A DNA stretch of 64,000 nucleotides from Streptomyces collinus. GTDB lineage: Bacteria > Actinomycetota > Actinomycetes > Streptomycetales > Streptomycetaceae. A program made the translations under genes and the position numbers. The first letter of the stretch is position 1. Every line of letters begins with the position of its first letter. Location: contig NZ_CP133771.1 in assembly GCF_031348265.1 (NCBI RefSeq), positions 2,356,001 to 2,420,000 of the forward strand, read 5' to 3'. This document shows positions 9,565 to 19,961 of the stretch, piece by piece. The notes below the pieces were generated by a model. It had not been told where the DNA came from, did not search any database, and saw only the letters and a program-made list of their open reading frames with translations.

Positions 9565-10362
9565 TCACCACTCCAGCGCCCACGGGGTCCCGGTCGACGC
9601 GAAGTGCCCCACGTTCACGCACTCGGTCGCACCGATCCGCATCCGTTTCACCAGCGGCTGGTGGACGTGCCCGAAGAGGGAGTAGCGGGGCCGGGTGCGG
9701 CGGATGGCGTCCAGCAGGGCGCGGCTGCCGCGCTCGAAGCGGCGGGCGACGGTGTCGTAGACCAGCTCCGGGACCTCGGGCGGGATGTGCGTGCAGAGCA
9801 CGTCGACCTCGCCGATCGCCTCGATCTTCGCCGCGTACTCCTCGTCGCTGATCTCGTACGGCGTCCGCATCGGTGTGCGCAGGCCGCCGCCGACGAAGCC
9901 GAAGACCCGGCCGCCGATCTCGACGCGCTCGCCGTCGAGGACGGTCGTGCCGGGGCCCGCGTACTCCCGCCACAGGGTCGGCATGTCGACGTTGCCGTAG
10001 GTGGCGTACGTAGGAGAGGGGAACGCGGCGAACAGCTCGGCGTACTGCTTGCGCACCGCCTTCTCGATCACCGTGGCGCGGTTCTCCTGGAGGCCGGCCC
10101 ACAGCTCGGCCCCGAGCACCCGGGCCTCCTCGAAGCGGCGGGCGGTGCGCAGCGCGACGAGGCGGTCGGCGTTCTCGACGCCGAACAGGTCGGGGAAGAT
10201 GCCGCGCGAGTGGTCCGCGTAGTCGAGGAACAGGACGAGGTCGCCCAGGCAGATCAGGGCGTCGGCGCCCTCGCCGGCCCTGGCCAGGTCGCGGGCGTTG
10301 CCGTGCACGTCGCTGACCACGTGGACGCGCGTCCGCTGGTTTCCGGCTGGTGTGGGTGCCAT
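9565..10362 (-). CDS. Calcineurin-like metallophosphoesterase
   Basis: The five signature blocks of the metallophosphoesterase superfamily are present in about 265 residues. They are SDVHGN (dimetal Asp and His), LGDLV, GNVD in the place of GNHD, THIPPE, and GHVHQP near the C-terminus. The enzyme should be a cytoplasmic phosphodiesterase or phosphatase with two bound metals; the substrate is not evident. No strong ribosome site precedes either the ATG at 10362 or the TTG at 10371. It is divergent from the acyl-CoA ligase gene across about 300 bases of non-coding DNA. Confidence 0.85.
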   Translation of the reverse strand: MAPTPAGNQRTRVHVVSDVHGNARDLARAGEGADALICLGDLVLFLDYADHSRGIFPDLFGVENADRLVALRTARRFEEARVLGAELWAGLQENRATVIEKAVRKQYAELFAAFPSPTYATYGNVDMPTLWREYAGPGTTVLDGERVEIGGRVFGFVGGGLRTPMRTPYEISDEEYAAKIEAIGEVDVLCTHIPPEVPELVYDTVARRFERGSRALLDAIRRTRPRYSLFGHVHQPLVKRMRIGATECVNVGHFASTGTPWALEW

Positions 10363-10520
10363 GACGATCAAGCGTAGGTCGAGCGCTGCCCTTGTGAACA
10401 GTGGCGGCCCTACCTGCGGTTACTGGCCAGTCAGTTAGCCCGTGGACTACTGTGCGCGAAGGAATACCCAACTGTGTGACGCAGCGAACATCTCGACGGG
10501 ACCCCCTGTCGTAGAAGCCA

Positions 10521-10532
10521 TACCGGCGGGTA
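10521..10532. promoter_or_regulatory. Imperfect palindrome in the ligase upstream region
   Basis: TACC-GGCG-GGTA lies about 130 bases before the acyl-CoA ligase start, within a 297-base non-coding region (10363-10659). Such TACC/GGTA dyads resemble TetR-type fatty-acid regulator sites. The region also holds a second small dyad, ACTGGCCAGT, near 10424. No clear -10/-35 pair could be picked. Confidence 0.3.
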
Positions 10533-10659
10533 ACGTCCGGCCAGTCCAGTCGTGCTCTGCATTTCAACAAGTGAATGCGCGAGCACCTCCCCGAGCCTTG
10601 GACCGCACCGTCGCAGCACACACCGTCGTGGCGCCGGCGCCCTATGAGGAGCAGCAGTC

Positions 10660-12456
10660 TTGCGCGAGTTCAGCCTTCCGGCTTTGTACGAGGTCCCTGC
10701 GGACGGAAATCTGACCGACATCGTCCGCAGAAACGCCGCGCAGCACCCGGACGTCGCCGTCATCGCCCGCAAGGTCGGCGGCAGCTGGCAGGACGTCACG
10801 GCCACCGCGTTCCTCGCCGAGGTGCACGCGGCGGCGAAGGGGCTGATCGCCGCCGGGGTGCAGCCGGGCGACCGGGTGGGTCTGATGTCCCGCACCCGTT
10901 ACGAGTGGACGCTGCTGGACTTCGCGATCTGGAGCGCGGGCGCGGTGACCGTGCCGGTGTACGAGACCAGCTCGCCTGAGCAGGTGCAGTGGATCCTCGG
11001 CGACTCGGGCGCGACCGCCTGTGTCGTGGAGTCGGACGCCCACTCGGCCGCGATCGAGTCGGTGCGCGACGGGCTGCCGGCGCTCAAGCACGTGTGGCAG
11101 ATCGACGGCGGCGGCATCGACGAGCTGGGCCGGCTCGGCCAGGACGTCACCGACGCGACGGTCGAGGAGCGCGGCTCGTTCGCCAAGGCCGACGACCCGG
11201 CGACCATCGTCTACACCTCGGGCACCACCGGCCGCCCCAAGGGCTGTGTGCTCACCCACCGCAGCTTCTTCGCCGAGTGCGGCAACATCGTAGAGCGGCT
11301 GCGTCCGCTGTTCCGCACCGGCGAGTGCTCGGTGCTGCTCTTCCTGCCGCTCGCGCACGTCTTCGGCCGGCTGGTGCAGATCGCCCCGATGATGGCGCCG
11401 ATCAAGCTGGGCACGGTCCCGGACATCAAGGACCTCACCGACGAGCTGGCCGCGTTCCGCCCGACGCTGATCCTCGGTGTGCCGCGCGTCTTCGAGAAGG
11501 TCTACAACTCGGCCCGCGCCAAGGCCCAGGCCGACGGCAAGGGCAAGATCTTCGACAAGGCCGCCGACACCGCGATCGCCTACAGCAAGGCGCTGGACAC
11601 CCCCTCGGGCCCGTCGTTCGGCCTGAAGATCAAGCACAAGACGTTCGACAAGCTCGTCTACAGCAAGCTCCGGGCGGTCCTCGGCGGCCGGGGCGAGTAC
11701 GCCATCTCCGGCGGCGCCCCGCTCGGTGAGCGCCTCGGGCACTTCTTCCGCGGCATCGGCTTCACGGTCCTGGAGGGCTACGGCCTGACCGAGTCCTGTG
11801 CGGCCACCGCGTTCAACCCGTGGGACCGGCAGAAGATCGGCACGGTCGGGCAGCCGCTGCCCGGCTCGGTGGTGCGGATCGCCGACGACGGCGAGGTGCT
11901 GCTGCACGGCGAGCACCTGTTCAAGGAGTACTGGAACAACCCCGGCGCGACCGCCGAGGCGCTGGCCGACGGCTGGTTCCACACCGGTGACATCGGGACC
12001 CTGGACGAGGACGGCTACCTTCGGATCACCGGCCGCAAGAAGGAGATCATCGTCACCGCGGGCGGCAAGAACGTCGCCCCGGCCGTGATCGAGGACCGCA
12101 TCCGGGCGCACGCGCTGGTCGCGGAGTGCATGGTGGTGGGTGACGGGCGGCCGTTCGTGGGCGCGCTGATCACCATCGACGAGGAGTTCCTCGGCCGTTG
12201 GTGCTCCGACCACGGCAAGCCGGCGGGTGCCACCGCGGCGTCGCTGAGCGAGGACCCGGACCTGCTGGCCGCGATCCAGGCGGCGATCGACGACGGCAAC
12301 GCCGCGGTGTCGAAGGCGGAATCGGTGCGGAAGTTCCGCATTCTGTCCTCCCAGTTCACGGAGGATTCGGGCCACCTGACGCCCTCGCTGAAGCTGAAGC
12401 GGAACGTGGTGGCGAAGGACTACGCGCACGAGGTCGAGGCCATCTACGCGAAGTGA
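10660..12456 (+). CDS. Long-chain fatty acid-CoA ligase (FadD15-like)
   Basis: This AMP-forming ligase of 598 residues activates long-chain fatty acids to acyl-CoA through an acyl-adenylate. The adenylate motif IVYTSGTTGRPKGCVLTH lies near residue 185, the GYGLTES block near 370, the ribose-binding HTGDIG near 440, and the hinge GRKKEIIVTAGGKNVAP near 460. The catalytic C-terminal Lys lies in LTPSLKLKRN. The TTG start at 10660 is supported by GAGGAG eight to nine bases upstream. Its stop lies 16 bases from the convergent GMC oxidase stop. It most likely feeds beta-oxidation or complex lipid synthesis. Confidence 0.93.
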   Translation: MREFSLPALYEVPADGNLTDIVRRNAAQHPDVAVIARKVGGSWQDVTATAFLAEVHAAAKGLIAAGVQPGDRVGLMSRTRYEWTLLDFAIWSAGAVTVPVYETSSPEQVQWILGDSGATACVVESDAHSAAIESVRDGLPALKHVWQIDGGGIDELGRLGQDVTDATVEERGSFAKADDPATIVYTSGTTGRPKGCVLTHRSFFAECGNIVERLRPLFRTGECSVLLFLPLAHVFGRLVQIAPMMAPIKLGTVPDIKDLTDELAAFRPTLILGVPRVFEKVYNSARAKAQADGKGKIFDKAADTAIAYSKALDTPSGPSFGLKIKHKTFDKLVYSKLRAVLGGRGEYAISGGAPLGERLGHFFRGIGFTVLEGYGLTESCAATAFNPWDRQKIGTVGQPLPGSVVRIADDGEVLLHGEHLFKEYWNNPGATAEALADGWFHTGDIGTLDEDGYLRITGRKKEIIVTAGGKNVAPAVIEDRIRAHALVAECMVVGDGRPFVGALITIDEEFLGRWCSDHGKPAGATAASLSEDPDLLAAIQAAIDDGNAAVSKAESVRKFRILSSQFTEDSGHLTPSLKLKRNVVAKDYAHEVEAIYAK

Positions 12457-12472
12457 CCCACGGCCGGGTCGG

Positions 12473-14143
<1,671 letters not shown>

Positions 14144-14172
14144 CTAGTGGGGTGGGACTTGATCCTTGACGG

Positions 14173-14244
14173 CGGGTGGGGGTCGTTCGTGCTTTCTCGC
14201 GCCCACGCGGCGCAGCCGCATATCGGAACAGCCCCGCGCCCCTG
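14173..14244 (+). repeat. Dispersed intergenic repeat, long type (copy A2)
   Basis: This copy lies between the GMC oxidase start and the 3' end of the PimB-like gene. It carries GTCGTTCGTGCTTTCTCGCG, a GGCGCAGCCGC inner hairpin and the terminal CCCCGCGCCCC at 14232-14242. It matches copy A1 closely except in the leading arm. Confidence 0.8.
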
Positions 14245-14258
14245 AAAGGCAAACTGCA

Positions 14259-15401
14259 CTACAGCAAGTCTTTGAGGTGTTCCGCCAGCAGGTCCCAGCG
14301 CCACTTCTCCTCGACCCACTCCCTGCCCCGCTCCCCCATTCTGCGGCGCAGCTCGGCGTCGCCGAGGAGGACGGTGATGCGGTCGGCCGTCTCCTGGGGG
14401 GAGCCGCCCCTCACCACCCAGCCCGTCTCGCCGTCCAGGACCGCGTCCGGGGCGCCGCCCGAGTCGCCGGCCACGACCGGGAGGCCCGTCGCGGAGGCCT
14501 CCAGGTAGACGATGCCGAGGCCCTCGACGTCCAGGCCGCCGCGGCGGGTGCGGCAGGGCATCGCGAAGACGTCGCCGGCGCCGTAGTGGGCGGGCAGCTC
14601 GGACCAGGGCACGGCGCCGGTGAAGCGCACGGCGGAGGCGACGCCGGTCTCGTGCGCGAGCCGCCGCAGGTCCTTCTCGTAGGGGCCGCCGCCGACGATC
14701 AGCAGGACGGTGTCGGGCTCGGCCGCCAGGATGCGCGGCAGGGCCCGGATCAGCGTGTCCTGGCCCTTGCGGCGGACGAGCCGGGAGACGCAGACCACGA
14801 CCGGGCGGTCCGTCAGGCCCAGCCGGGCCCGCACCTCCTCGCCGCCCGAGCCCGGGTGGAACGTCTTCTCGTCGACCCCGGGCGGCAGCTGCGCCATCCG
14901 CCCGGCCGCCTCGGGCGTCAGGGCCGAGGCGATGCGTGAGCGGGTGTACTCGCCGAGGTAGGTGATCGTGTCCGTGGAGTCCCCGATCCGCCGCAGCAGC
15001 TGCCGGGCGGCGGGCAGCTGCGCCCAGCCGGCCTCGTGGCCGTGCGTGGTGGCGACCAGCCGCTCGGCGCCCGCGCTGCGCAGGGCCGGTGCCATCAGGC
15101 CGAGCGGGGCCGCCGCCCCGAACCACACCGAGGCGCAGCCGTGCTCCCGCAGCAGTCCGACGGCCCGCCGGGTGACACCAGGCGTGGGCAGCAGCATGGT
15201 CGTACGGTCCCGTACGACGGTGAAGGGCTGCTCGGCGTCGAACGCGCGGGTCGCCTCGACACCCTCCCGGGTCCGCTTCCAGGTCGAGGCGTAGACGACC
15301 AGCTGCTGGGGGTCCAGCCGCAGCGCCATGTTGTGCAGGAACGCCTGGATGCCCCCGGGCCGCGGCGGGAAGTCGTTGGTCACGATCAGGGTCTTGCGCA
15401 C
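14259..15401 (-). CDS. GT4-family glycosyltransferase, PimB'-like mannosyltransferase
   Basis: This cytoplasmic GT-B glycosyltransferase has about 380 residues. The N-terminal acceptor domain starts TLIVTNDFPPRPGGIQ, and a mid-protein THGHEAGWAQLP loop follows. The C-terminal donor domain has SRLVRRKGQDTLI, GGGPYEKDL and the E-x7-E signature EGLGIVYLEAS. These features match the actinobacterial phosphatidyl-inositol mannosyltransferases of the PimB' group. The GTG at 15401 was preferred because the protein family begins at the first beta strand; an ATG 18 bases upstream is the alternative. A GT87 membrane mannosyltransferase-like gene is divergent from it, which fits inositol-mannoside or lipoglycan synthesis. 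Confidence 0.85.
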   Translation of the reverse strand: MRKTLIVTNDFPPRPGGIQAFLHNMALRLDPQQLVVYASTWKRTREGVEATRAFDAEQPFTVVRDRTTMLLPTPGVTRRAVGLLREHGCASVWFGAAAPLGLMAPALRSAGAERLVATTHGHEAGWAQLPAARQLLRRIGDSTDTITYLGEYTRSRIASALTPEAAGRMAQLPPGVDEKTFHPGSGGEEVRARLGLTDRPVVVCVSRLVRRKGQDTLIRALPRILAAEPDTVLLIVGGGPYEKDLRRLAHETGVASAVRFTGAVPWSELPAHYGAGDVFAMPCRTRRGGLDVEGLGIVYLEASATGLPVVAGDSGGAPDAVLDGETGWVVRGGSPQETADRITVLLGDAELRRRMGERGREWVEEKWRWDLLAEHLKDLL

Positions 15402-15518
15402 GCCGCCGACCCTACCCAACGGCCCTCGCCGCCGTACGCGCCGGCAGGTATGGCACGCTCACAGCTGACGGGCCCATCATGGCCCCATCAACACGGCGCA
15501 CGAACGGGCAGGGATCAC

Positions 15519-16754
15519 GTGAAGACGACGGGCACGAGGCGGTCCCTGGCATGGCTGCCGGTGGTCTGGTGTCTCACGAGACTGTTGCTGCTGCTGTTCG
15601 TCCTGAAGGTGTACGTCTTCCCGGGCCCGGACGTCACGAGCGACGTGCACGTGATCTACCGGGGCTGGTACGAGGTCCTCAGCACCGGAACGTTCCCGCT
15701 GCGCGACGTGACCTGGCAGTACCCGCCCGCCGCCGCGCTGGCGATCCTCTCCCCCGGCCTGCTGCCCTTCCTGGACTACGGCACCGCGTTCTTCGTGCTG
15801 GTCTGCGTCACCGACCTGGCCGTGCTGGCCTTGATGACGTACGCCGGACGCCGCCCGGGCCGCTCGCTGCGCGGCGCCTGGGTCTGGGTGATCGGCGTAC
15901 CGCTGCTCGGCCCGACGGTCTACGCCCGCTACGACGTGATGGTCACGGCGGTGGCCATGGCCGCCCTCCTCGCGGGCGCCCGGCACCCGAAGGCGCTGGG
16001 AGCCCTGGCAGCCTTCGGCGCCCTGCTGAAGATCTGGCCGGCCATGCTGCTGCTGGCCGCCCGCCGCCGCAGCGCCTGGGTGTCGGCCCTGGTGACGGGC
16101 ATCGTGGTGACGGGTGCGTTCGCGCTGACCATGCCGGGCGCGTTCGCGTTCCTGACCTTCCAGCGCGACCGGGGCACCGAGGTGGAGTCGCTGGGCGCAC
16201 TGGTCTTCCATGTCGCCCGGCACTTCGGCTGGCAGGGCGAGGTGAAACTGAACTACGGCTCGATCGAGTTCATCGGGCCGTATGTGAGCGAGGTGAGCAC
16301 GGGCGCCCTGTTCCTGACCGGGGCGGCCTTCGGCTGGCTGGTGCTGTGGCGGCTGCTGGCCCGGCGCTTCGAGGAGCACACGCTCGCCGACGCGGCCTTC
16401 GTGGCGGTGCTGATGTTCACCACCACCAGCCGGGTGATCAGCCCGCAGTACATGGTGTGGCTGGTCGGGCTGGCGGCGGTGTGCCTGTACTTCCCGGGGA
16501 GCCGGATGCGGCTGCCGGTCGTCCTGGTGCTGGTGGCGTGCTTCGTGACGGCGCTGGAGTTCCCGTTCTACTTCGCCAACGTCGTGGCCAGCGACGGCCT
16601 CGGCCTCACCCTGCTGTTCCTGCGCAACGGCCTCCTGGTGGCCGCGGCGCTGGTCGCGGCCCGCGCCCTGTGGCGTGCGGCGGTGCCGCGTACCCTCCCC
16701 GCTCCCGTGCCCGCTCAGCCCGTCCGCACCGACGAGACCCCCGTCTCCTCCTGA
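15519..16754 (+). CDS. GT87-family (DUF2029) polytopic membrane glycosyltransferase
   Basis: This integral membrane protein of 411 residues has about ten hydrophobic helices. Between the first two lies an outward loop VTSDVHVIYRGWYEVLSTGT followed by FPLRDVTWQYPP, carrying the Asp typical of GT-C enzymes. The GT87 family includes the polyprenol-mannose-dependent mannosyltransferases of mycobacteria such as PimE. The GTG start follows AGGGA at a short distance. It is divergent from the PimB'-like gene, supporting a shared lipid-mannoside pathway. Its last 40 bases overlap the end of the convergent MATE gene. Confidence 0.82.
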   Translation: MKTTGTRRSLAWLPVVWCLTRLLLLLFVLKVYVFPGPDVTSDVHVIYRGWYEVLSTGTFPLRDVTWQYPPAAALAILSPGLLPFLDYGTAFFVLVCVTDLAVLALMTYAGRRPGRSLRGAWVWVIGVPLLGPTVYARYDVMVTAVAMAALLAGARHPKALGALAAFGALLKIWPAMLLLAARRRSAWVSALVTGIVVTGAFALTMPGAFAFLTFQRDRGTEVESLGALVFHVARHFGWQGEVKLNYGSIEFIGPYVSEVSTGALFLTGAAFGWLVLWRLLARRFEEHTLADAAFVAVLMFTTTSRVISPQYMVWLVGLAAVCLYFPGSRMRLPVVLVLVACFVTALEFPFYFANVVASDGLGLTLLFLRNGLLVAAALVAARALWRAAVPRTLPAPVPAQPVRTDETPVSS

Positions 16755-18037
16755 GCCGGGTCCCGCCGGAACAGCAGCCCCGCCGACGCGCACTGCACGG
16801 CCGCCGCGAGCGCCATCGCGAGACACACCCCGGGCAGCCCGAACCCCGTGAGGGCGTATGCCGGTCCCAGCTGGACGGCCGTCCCGAGCACGGTCACCCG
16901 CAGCAGCACCGGGGCCCGCCCGCTGCCCTCGAAGACCCCGCCGAGCGCGATGAGACAGCCCAGCAGCACCAGGTAGGGCCCGACGCACCGCAGGAACAGC
17001 ACGCCCTCGCCCGCGACCCGGGGCCCGGCGCCGAAGGCGGCCATGATCCAGGGGGCGGTGACGGCCAGGAGCACGGCCCCGGCGAGCCCGACGGCGCCGG
17101 AGAGGAGCACGGCCTGCCGCCCGATCGCCCGCCGGGCGTCCCGACCGGCACCCCGCGTGTGCGCGGTGTGAATGGAGGCGGCCTGCCGGACGGCGTAGAA
17201 GGCCATGGTCACCACGTACATGACCTTGTAGGCGATCGCGTACGCCGCCACCGCCGTCACCCCGAGCCGCGCCACGATCGCGACCAGGACCAGGGCTCCG
17301 GTCTGGCGCACGGTGAAGTCGGCGGACATGGGCAGGCCGGTCCTCAGCGTGCGCCGCAGGGAGGCGTCCAGGGACTCGGCCGGTTCGGCCCGGCGGGCCG
17401 TGCGCAGCAGGGGGGAGCGCCGCAGCGCGACGAGTCCGGCCCCGAGCGCCGCACACCGGGACAGCACCGTCGCGGCTGCGGCACCCCGGACGCCGTAGAG
17501 GTGGATGAAGAGCGGGTCGAGGGCCAGGAGCAGGCCGCCTGCCAGCAGGGCGAGGCGCATCGGGGTGCGGGTATCGCCGGTGCCCTTGAGGATGCCGTCG
17601 ACGAGCTGCTGGGCGAAGAAGACGGCCAGGCCCGGCATGGAGAGCGTGAAGTAGGCGACGGCGAGCGGGAGGGCGGCGCCGTCGGCCCCGCCCAGCACCA
17701 GCCGGGCCAGCGGTTCGCGCCCCAGCAGGCCGCAGGCCACCACCACCGGTGTCACCAGCGCCCACAGCGCCCATCCGCCGCGCACCGCGGCCCGTACGGC
17801 GGCGGGGTCGCGGGCGCCCCGGGCGTGGGCGACCAGCACGGTCGTGCCCGAGCCGAAGACCAGGGCGACGCCGAGCAGCACGTTCTCCGTGGTGGTCGCC
17901 ACGGCCACGGCGGCCACGGCCGGTCCGCCCAGCCGGGCGACCCAGACGGTGTTGATGATCCCGGCGGCGACGGAGGCGAGGAGCGAGAAGTACACGGGCC
18001 GGGCGAGCAGCACGAGCTGTTCGCGGTGGGCGTTCAC
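16715..18037 (-). CDS. MATE-family multidrug/toxin efflux protein
   Basis: This 440-residue exporter has two bundles of about six hydrophobic helices. The N-terminal LARPVYFSLLASVAAGIINT and the mid-protein SMPGLAVFFAQQLVDGILKG repeat-like pair are characteristic of MATE/DinF proteins, which use Na+ or H+ gradients to expel cationic compounds. The GTG start at 18037 has GGGGGA eight bases upstream. A PadR-type repressor gene is divergent, and the region between holds phased repeats, so the pump is probably repressed by that protein. The stop lies inside the convergent GT87 gene by 40 bases. Confidence 0.88.
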   Translation of the reverse strand: MNAHREQLVLLARPVYFSLLASVAAGIINTVWVARLGGPAVAAVAVATTTENVLLGVALVFGSGTTVLVAHARGARDPAAVRAAVRGGWALWALVTPVVVACGLLGREPLARLVLGGADGAALPLAVAYFTLSMPGLAVFFAQQLVDGILKGTGDTRTPMRLALLAGGLLLALDPLFIHLYGVRGAAAATVLSRCAALGAGLVALRRSPLLRTARRAEPAESLDASLRRTLRTGLPMSADFTVRQTGALVLVAIVARLGVTAVAAYAIAYKVMYVVTMAFYAVRQAASIHTAHTRGAGRDARRAIGRQAVLLSGAVGLAGAVLLAVTAPWIMAAFGAGPRVAGEGVLFLRCVGPYLVLLGCLIALGGVFEGSGRAPVLLRVTVLGTAVQLGPAYALTGFGLPGVCLAMALAAAVQCASAGLLFRRDPAQEETGVSSVRTG

Positions 18038-18119
18038 GGTGACGGTCCCCCTGAGTCCTGATGAACCGCGATGCGGCACACCTCGGTCCGAGCCGACACG
18101 ATCCGATCTACATCTGTTC

Positions 18120-18160
18120 GAGGTAGCTCGGATCGAGGTATCTCGGTAAGAGGTAGCATG
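18120..18160. promoter_or_regulatory. Three 15-base-phased direct repeats, probable PadR operator
   Basis: GAGGTAGCTCGG begins at 18120, GAGGTATCTCGG at 18135 and GAGGTAGCATG at 18150, so the units repeat exactly every 15 bases. The first two also contain the dyad GAG-N4-CTC. They fill the MATE-padR intergenic region just before the padR ribosome site. Confidence 0.6.
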
Positions 18161-18187
18161 CGTTCTGACCCGCCCGCAAGGAGGACC

Positions 18188-18718
18188 ATGCTGGAGCTGT
18201 CGATCCTGGGTTTCCTGGCCGAGGAGCCCCTTCACGGCTACGAGTTGAAGGAACGCATCAAAGCGCTGACCGGGCATGTGCGTCCGGTCAGCGACGGTGC
18301 GCTCTACCCGGCGATCACCCGGCTGACCACGGCGGGCCTGCTCGACCAGCACACCGAGCCGGGCGCGAGCGCGGCCCCGCGCCGGATCCTCGCCCTCACC
18401 GCAAAAGGCCGGGAGGAACTGCTGGCGCGCCTGCGCGACCCGAAGCAGACGGAGATCACCGACCACGTCCGCTTCAACACGGTCCTCGCGTTCCTGCGCC
18501 ATCTGCCCGACCGGCACGAGCAGGCCGCGGTGCTGCGCCGCCGGCTGGACTTCCTGGAAACCCCGGCGAGCTTCTTCTACGACTCCGGCAAGCCGGTCCG
18601 CGCCGAGGAGTCGGACGACCTGTTCCGCCAGGGCATGCTGCGCGTGGCCCGGGCGACGGGCGAGGCCGAACGGGCCTGGCTGCGGGAGGCCGTCGAGCTG
18701 CTCGACCGGCAGGAGTGA
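18188..18718 (+). CDS. PadR-family transcriptional repressor
   Basis: This 176-residue regulator has the PadR winged helix. MLELSILGFLAEEPLHGYEL opens the domain, and SDGALYPAITRLTTAGLL is the recognition helix and turn. A C-terminal helical dimerisation domain follows (about residues 100-175). The ATG at 18188 follows AAGGAGG with only three bases of spacing; upstream in-frame codons translate the repeat operator and are not coding. It likely represses itself and the divergent MATE exporter and responds to an exported compound. Confidence 0.9.
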   Translation: MLELSILGFLAEEPLHGYELKERIKALTGHVRPVSDGALYPAITRLTTAGLLDQHTEPGASAAPRRILALTAKGREELLARLRDPKQTEITDHVRFNTVLAFLRHLPDRHEQAAVLRRRLDFLETPASFFYDSGKPVRAEESDDLFRQGMLRVARATGEAERAWLREAVELLDRQE

Positions 18719-18743
18719 GGCCGCGGACGGTCCGGCCCCGGGG

Positions 18744-19928
18744 TCAGCCCAGCTGATCCCGCAGATAGGCCCGCCACTGCTCCGTGAAGGCCTCCGGCGT
18801 CGTCCCCAGTACCTTCCGCATCGCGTCCTCCACAGCCCCGGGCCGCTCCCGGTGCTCCCCGACGGCCCCGTAGAAGTCGCGCAGCCGGGACTCGCCCCAG
18901 TGGTCGGCGATCAGCCGGCACGCCGTCCAGCCGCTCTCGTAGGCACGGGCCAGGCGGCTCGCGTCGCCGGTGAAGCCGAAGTCCTCGTCGTCCGGGAGCG
19001 CGCCGGGGACCCGGCCCGCACCGACTGCCCGGGACAGTTCGGGCGCGGCCTCGGCAGGGGTGCGGCCGGTGGCGCGGTAGCCGACCCAGTCGGCGTACCC
19101 CTCGGACAGCCACAGGGGCGTGGCGGCCGTGGTGCGGGCGCGGGTGGCGACATGGGTGGTCTCGTGGGTGACGACGACCTGCTCGCCGAGACCGCCGAGG
19201 AGCGCGAAAGCGTCCGGGTTGACGATGATCCGGTCCGCCGACGCCCGGTCCCGCGCGCCCGTCTCACCGGTGGTGACCGCCGCGATCCCGCGGTAGGAGG
19301 AGGCGGGCGAGCCGAGCAGCCCCGCCATCCCCTCCAGCGACCTCGGTACGAGCACGACGACCCGCCGGCTCCATCGCGTGCCCCAGGCGTCCGACACGGC
19401 GGGCACGGCACGGTCGGCCAGGTCCGCGAAGTCCCGCAGCGCCCGCCCGGACTGCCCGACGCCGAGCACGAGGCTGTACCGGCCCCGGACGAGGTGCACC
19501 GCCCCCTGGTCCCAGAGCTGCTGCGCGGACTTCTTCGCGGGCCGGTCGGTGTCGACGGACCACTTCCCGTCAGCGCCCCGGCTCAGCCGCAGGGTGCGCC
19601 CGGCGGTCACCGGCGCCCGGTCGTACCCGGCGACGCGGTAGCGCAGTTCGGCGTCGGCGGTGGCCGTGTCGCCGGTGCGGCGCAGTCCGGTCACCCGGTA
19701 CGACCAGGCGGCCACGGGCACCGCGCGCAGTCTGGCGAAATCCGTCCCCCTGCCCGTGCGTTCGTAGGCCCGCTCGTCGCGGTCGAGGACGGCTGCGGCC
19801 CGCCGGTCCAGAAGCCGCTGGACGTCGGCCGTGGCACGGTCGGCCGCGGGCCGCCCGCCGCACCCGGTCAGGGCGACGAGCAGCACGACGAGCGCCACGA
19901 GCACGGACCCCGACCTTCGACCAGCCAC
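18744..19928 (-). CDS. Lipoprotein with a zincin (HExxH) metalloprotease-like domain
   Basis: This 394-residue exported protein has a lipobox LVALTGC near residue 23. About 120 residues of NTF2-like or beta-rich sequence follow, then a peptidase MA-like domain with HETTH (VVVTHETTHVATRAR) and the downstream Glu in WLSEGYADWVGY about 19 residues later, as expected for the third zinc ligand. It should be an extracytoplasmic, membrane-anchored metallopeptidase; the substrate is unknown. The GTG start has GGGA nearby. It is convergent with padR, 25 bases apart. Confidence 0.8.
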   Translation of the reverse strand: MAGRRSGSVLVALVVLLVALTGCGGRPAADRATADVQRLLDRRAAAVLDRDERAYERTGRGTDFARLRAVPVAAWSYRVTGLRRTGDTATADAELRYRVAGYDRAPVTAGRTLRLSRGADGKWSVDTDRPAKKSAQQLWDQGAVHLVRGRYSLVLGVGQSGRALRDFADLADRAVPAVSDAWGTRWSRRVVVLVPRSLEGMAGLLGSPASSYRGIAAVTTGETGARDRASADRIIVNPDAFALLGGLGEQVVVTHETTHVATRARTTAATPLWLSEGYADWVGYRATGRTPAEAAPELSRAVGAGRVPGALPDDEDFGFTGDASRLARAYESGWTACRLIADHWGESRLRDFYGAVGEHRERPGAVEDAMRKVLGTTPEAFTEQWRAYLRDQLG

Positions 19929-19961
19929 GTTCCCGATCGTACGGGCGCCGGGCCGCCCCGG

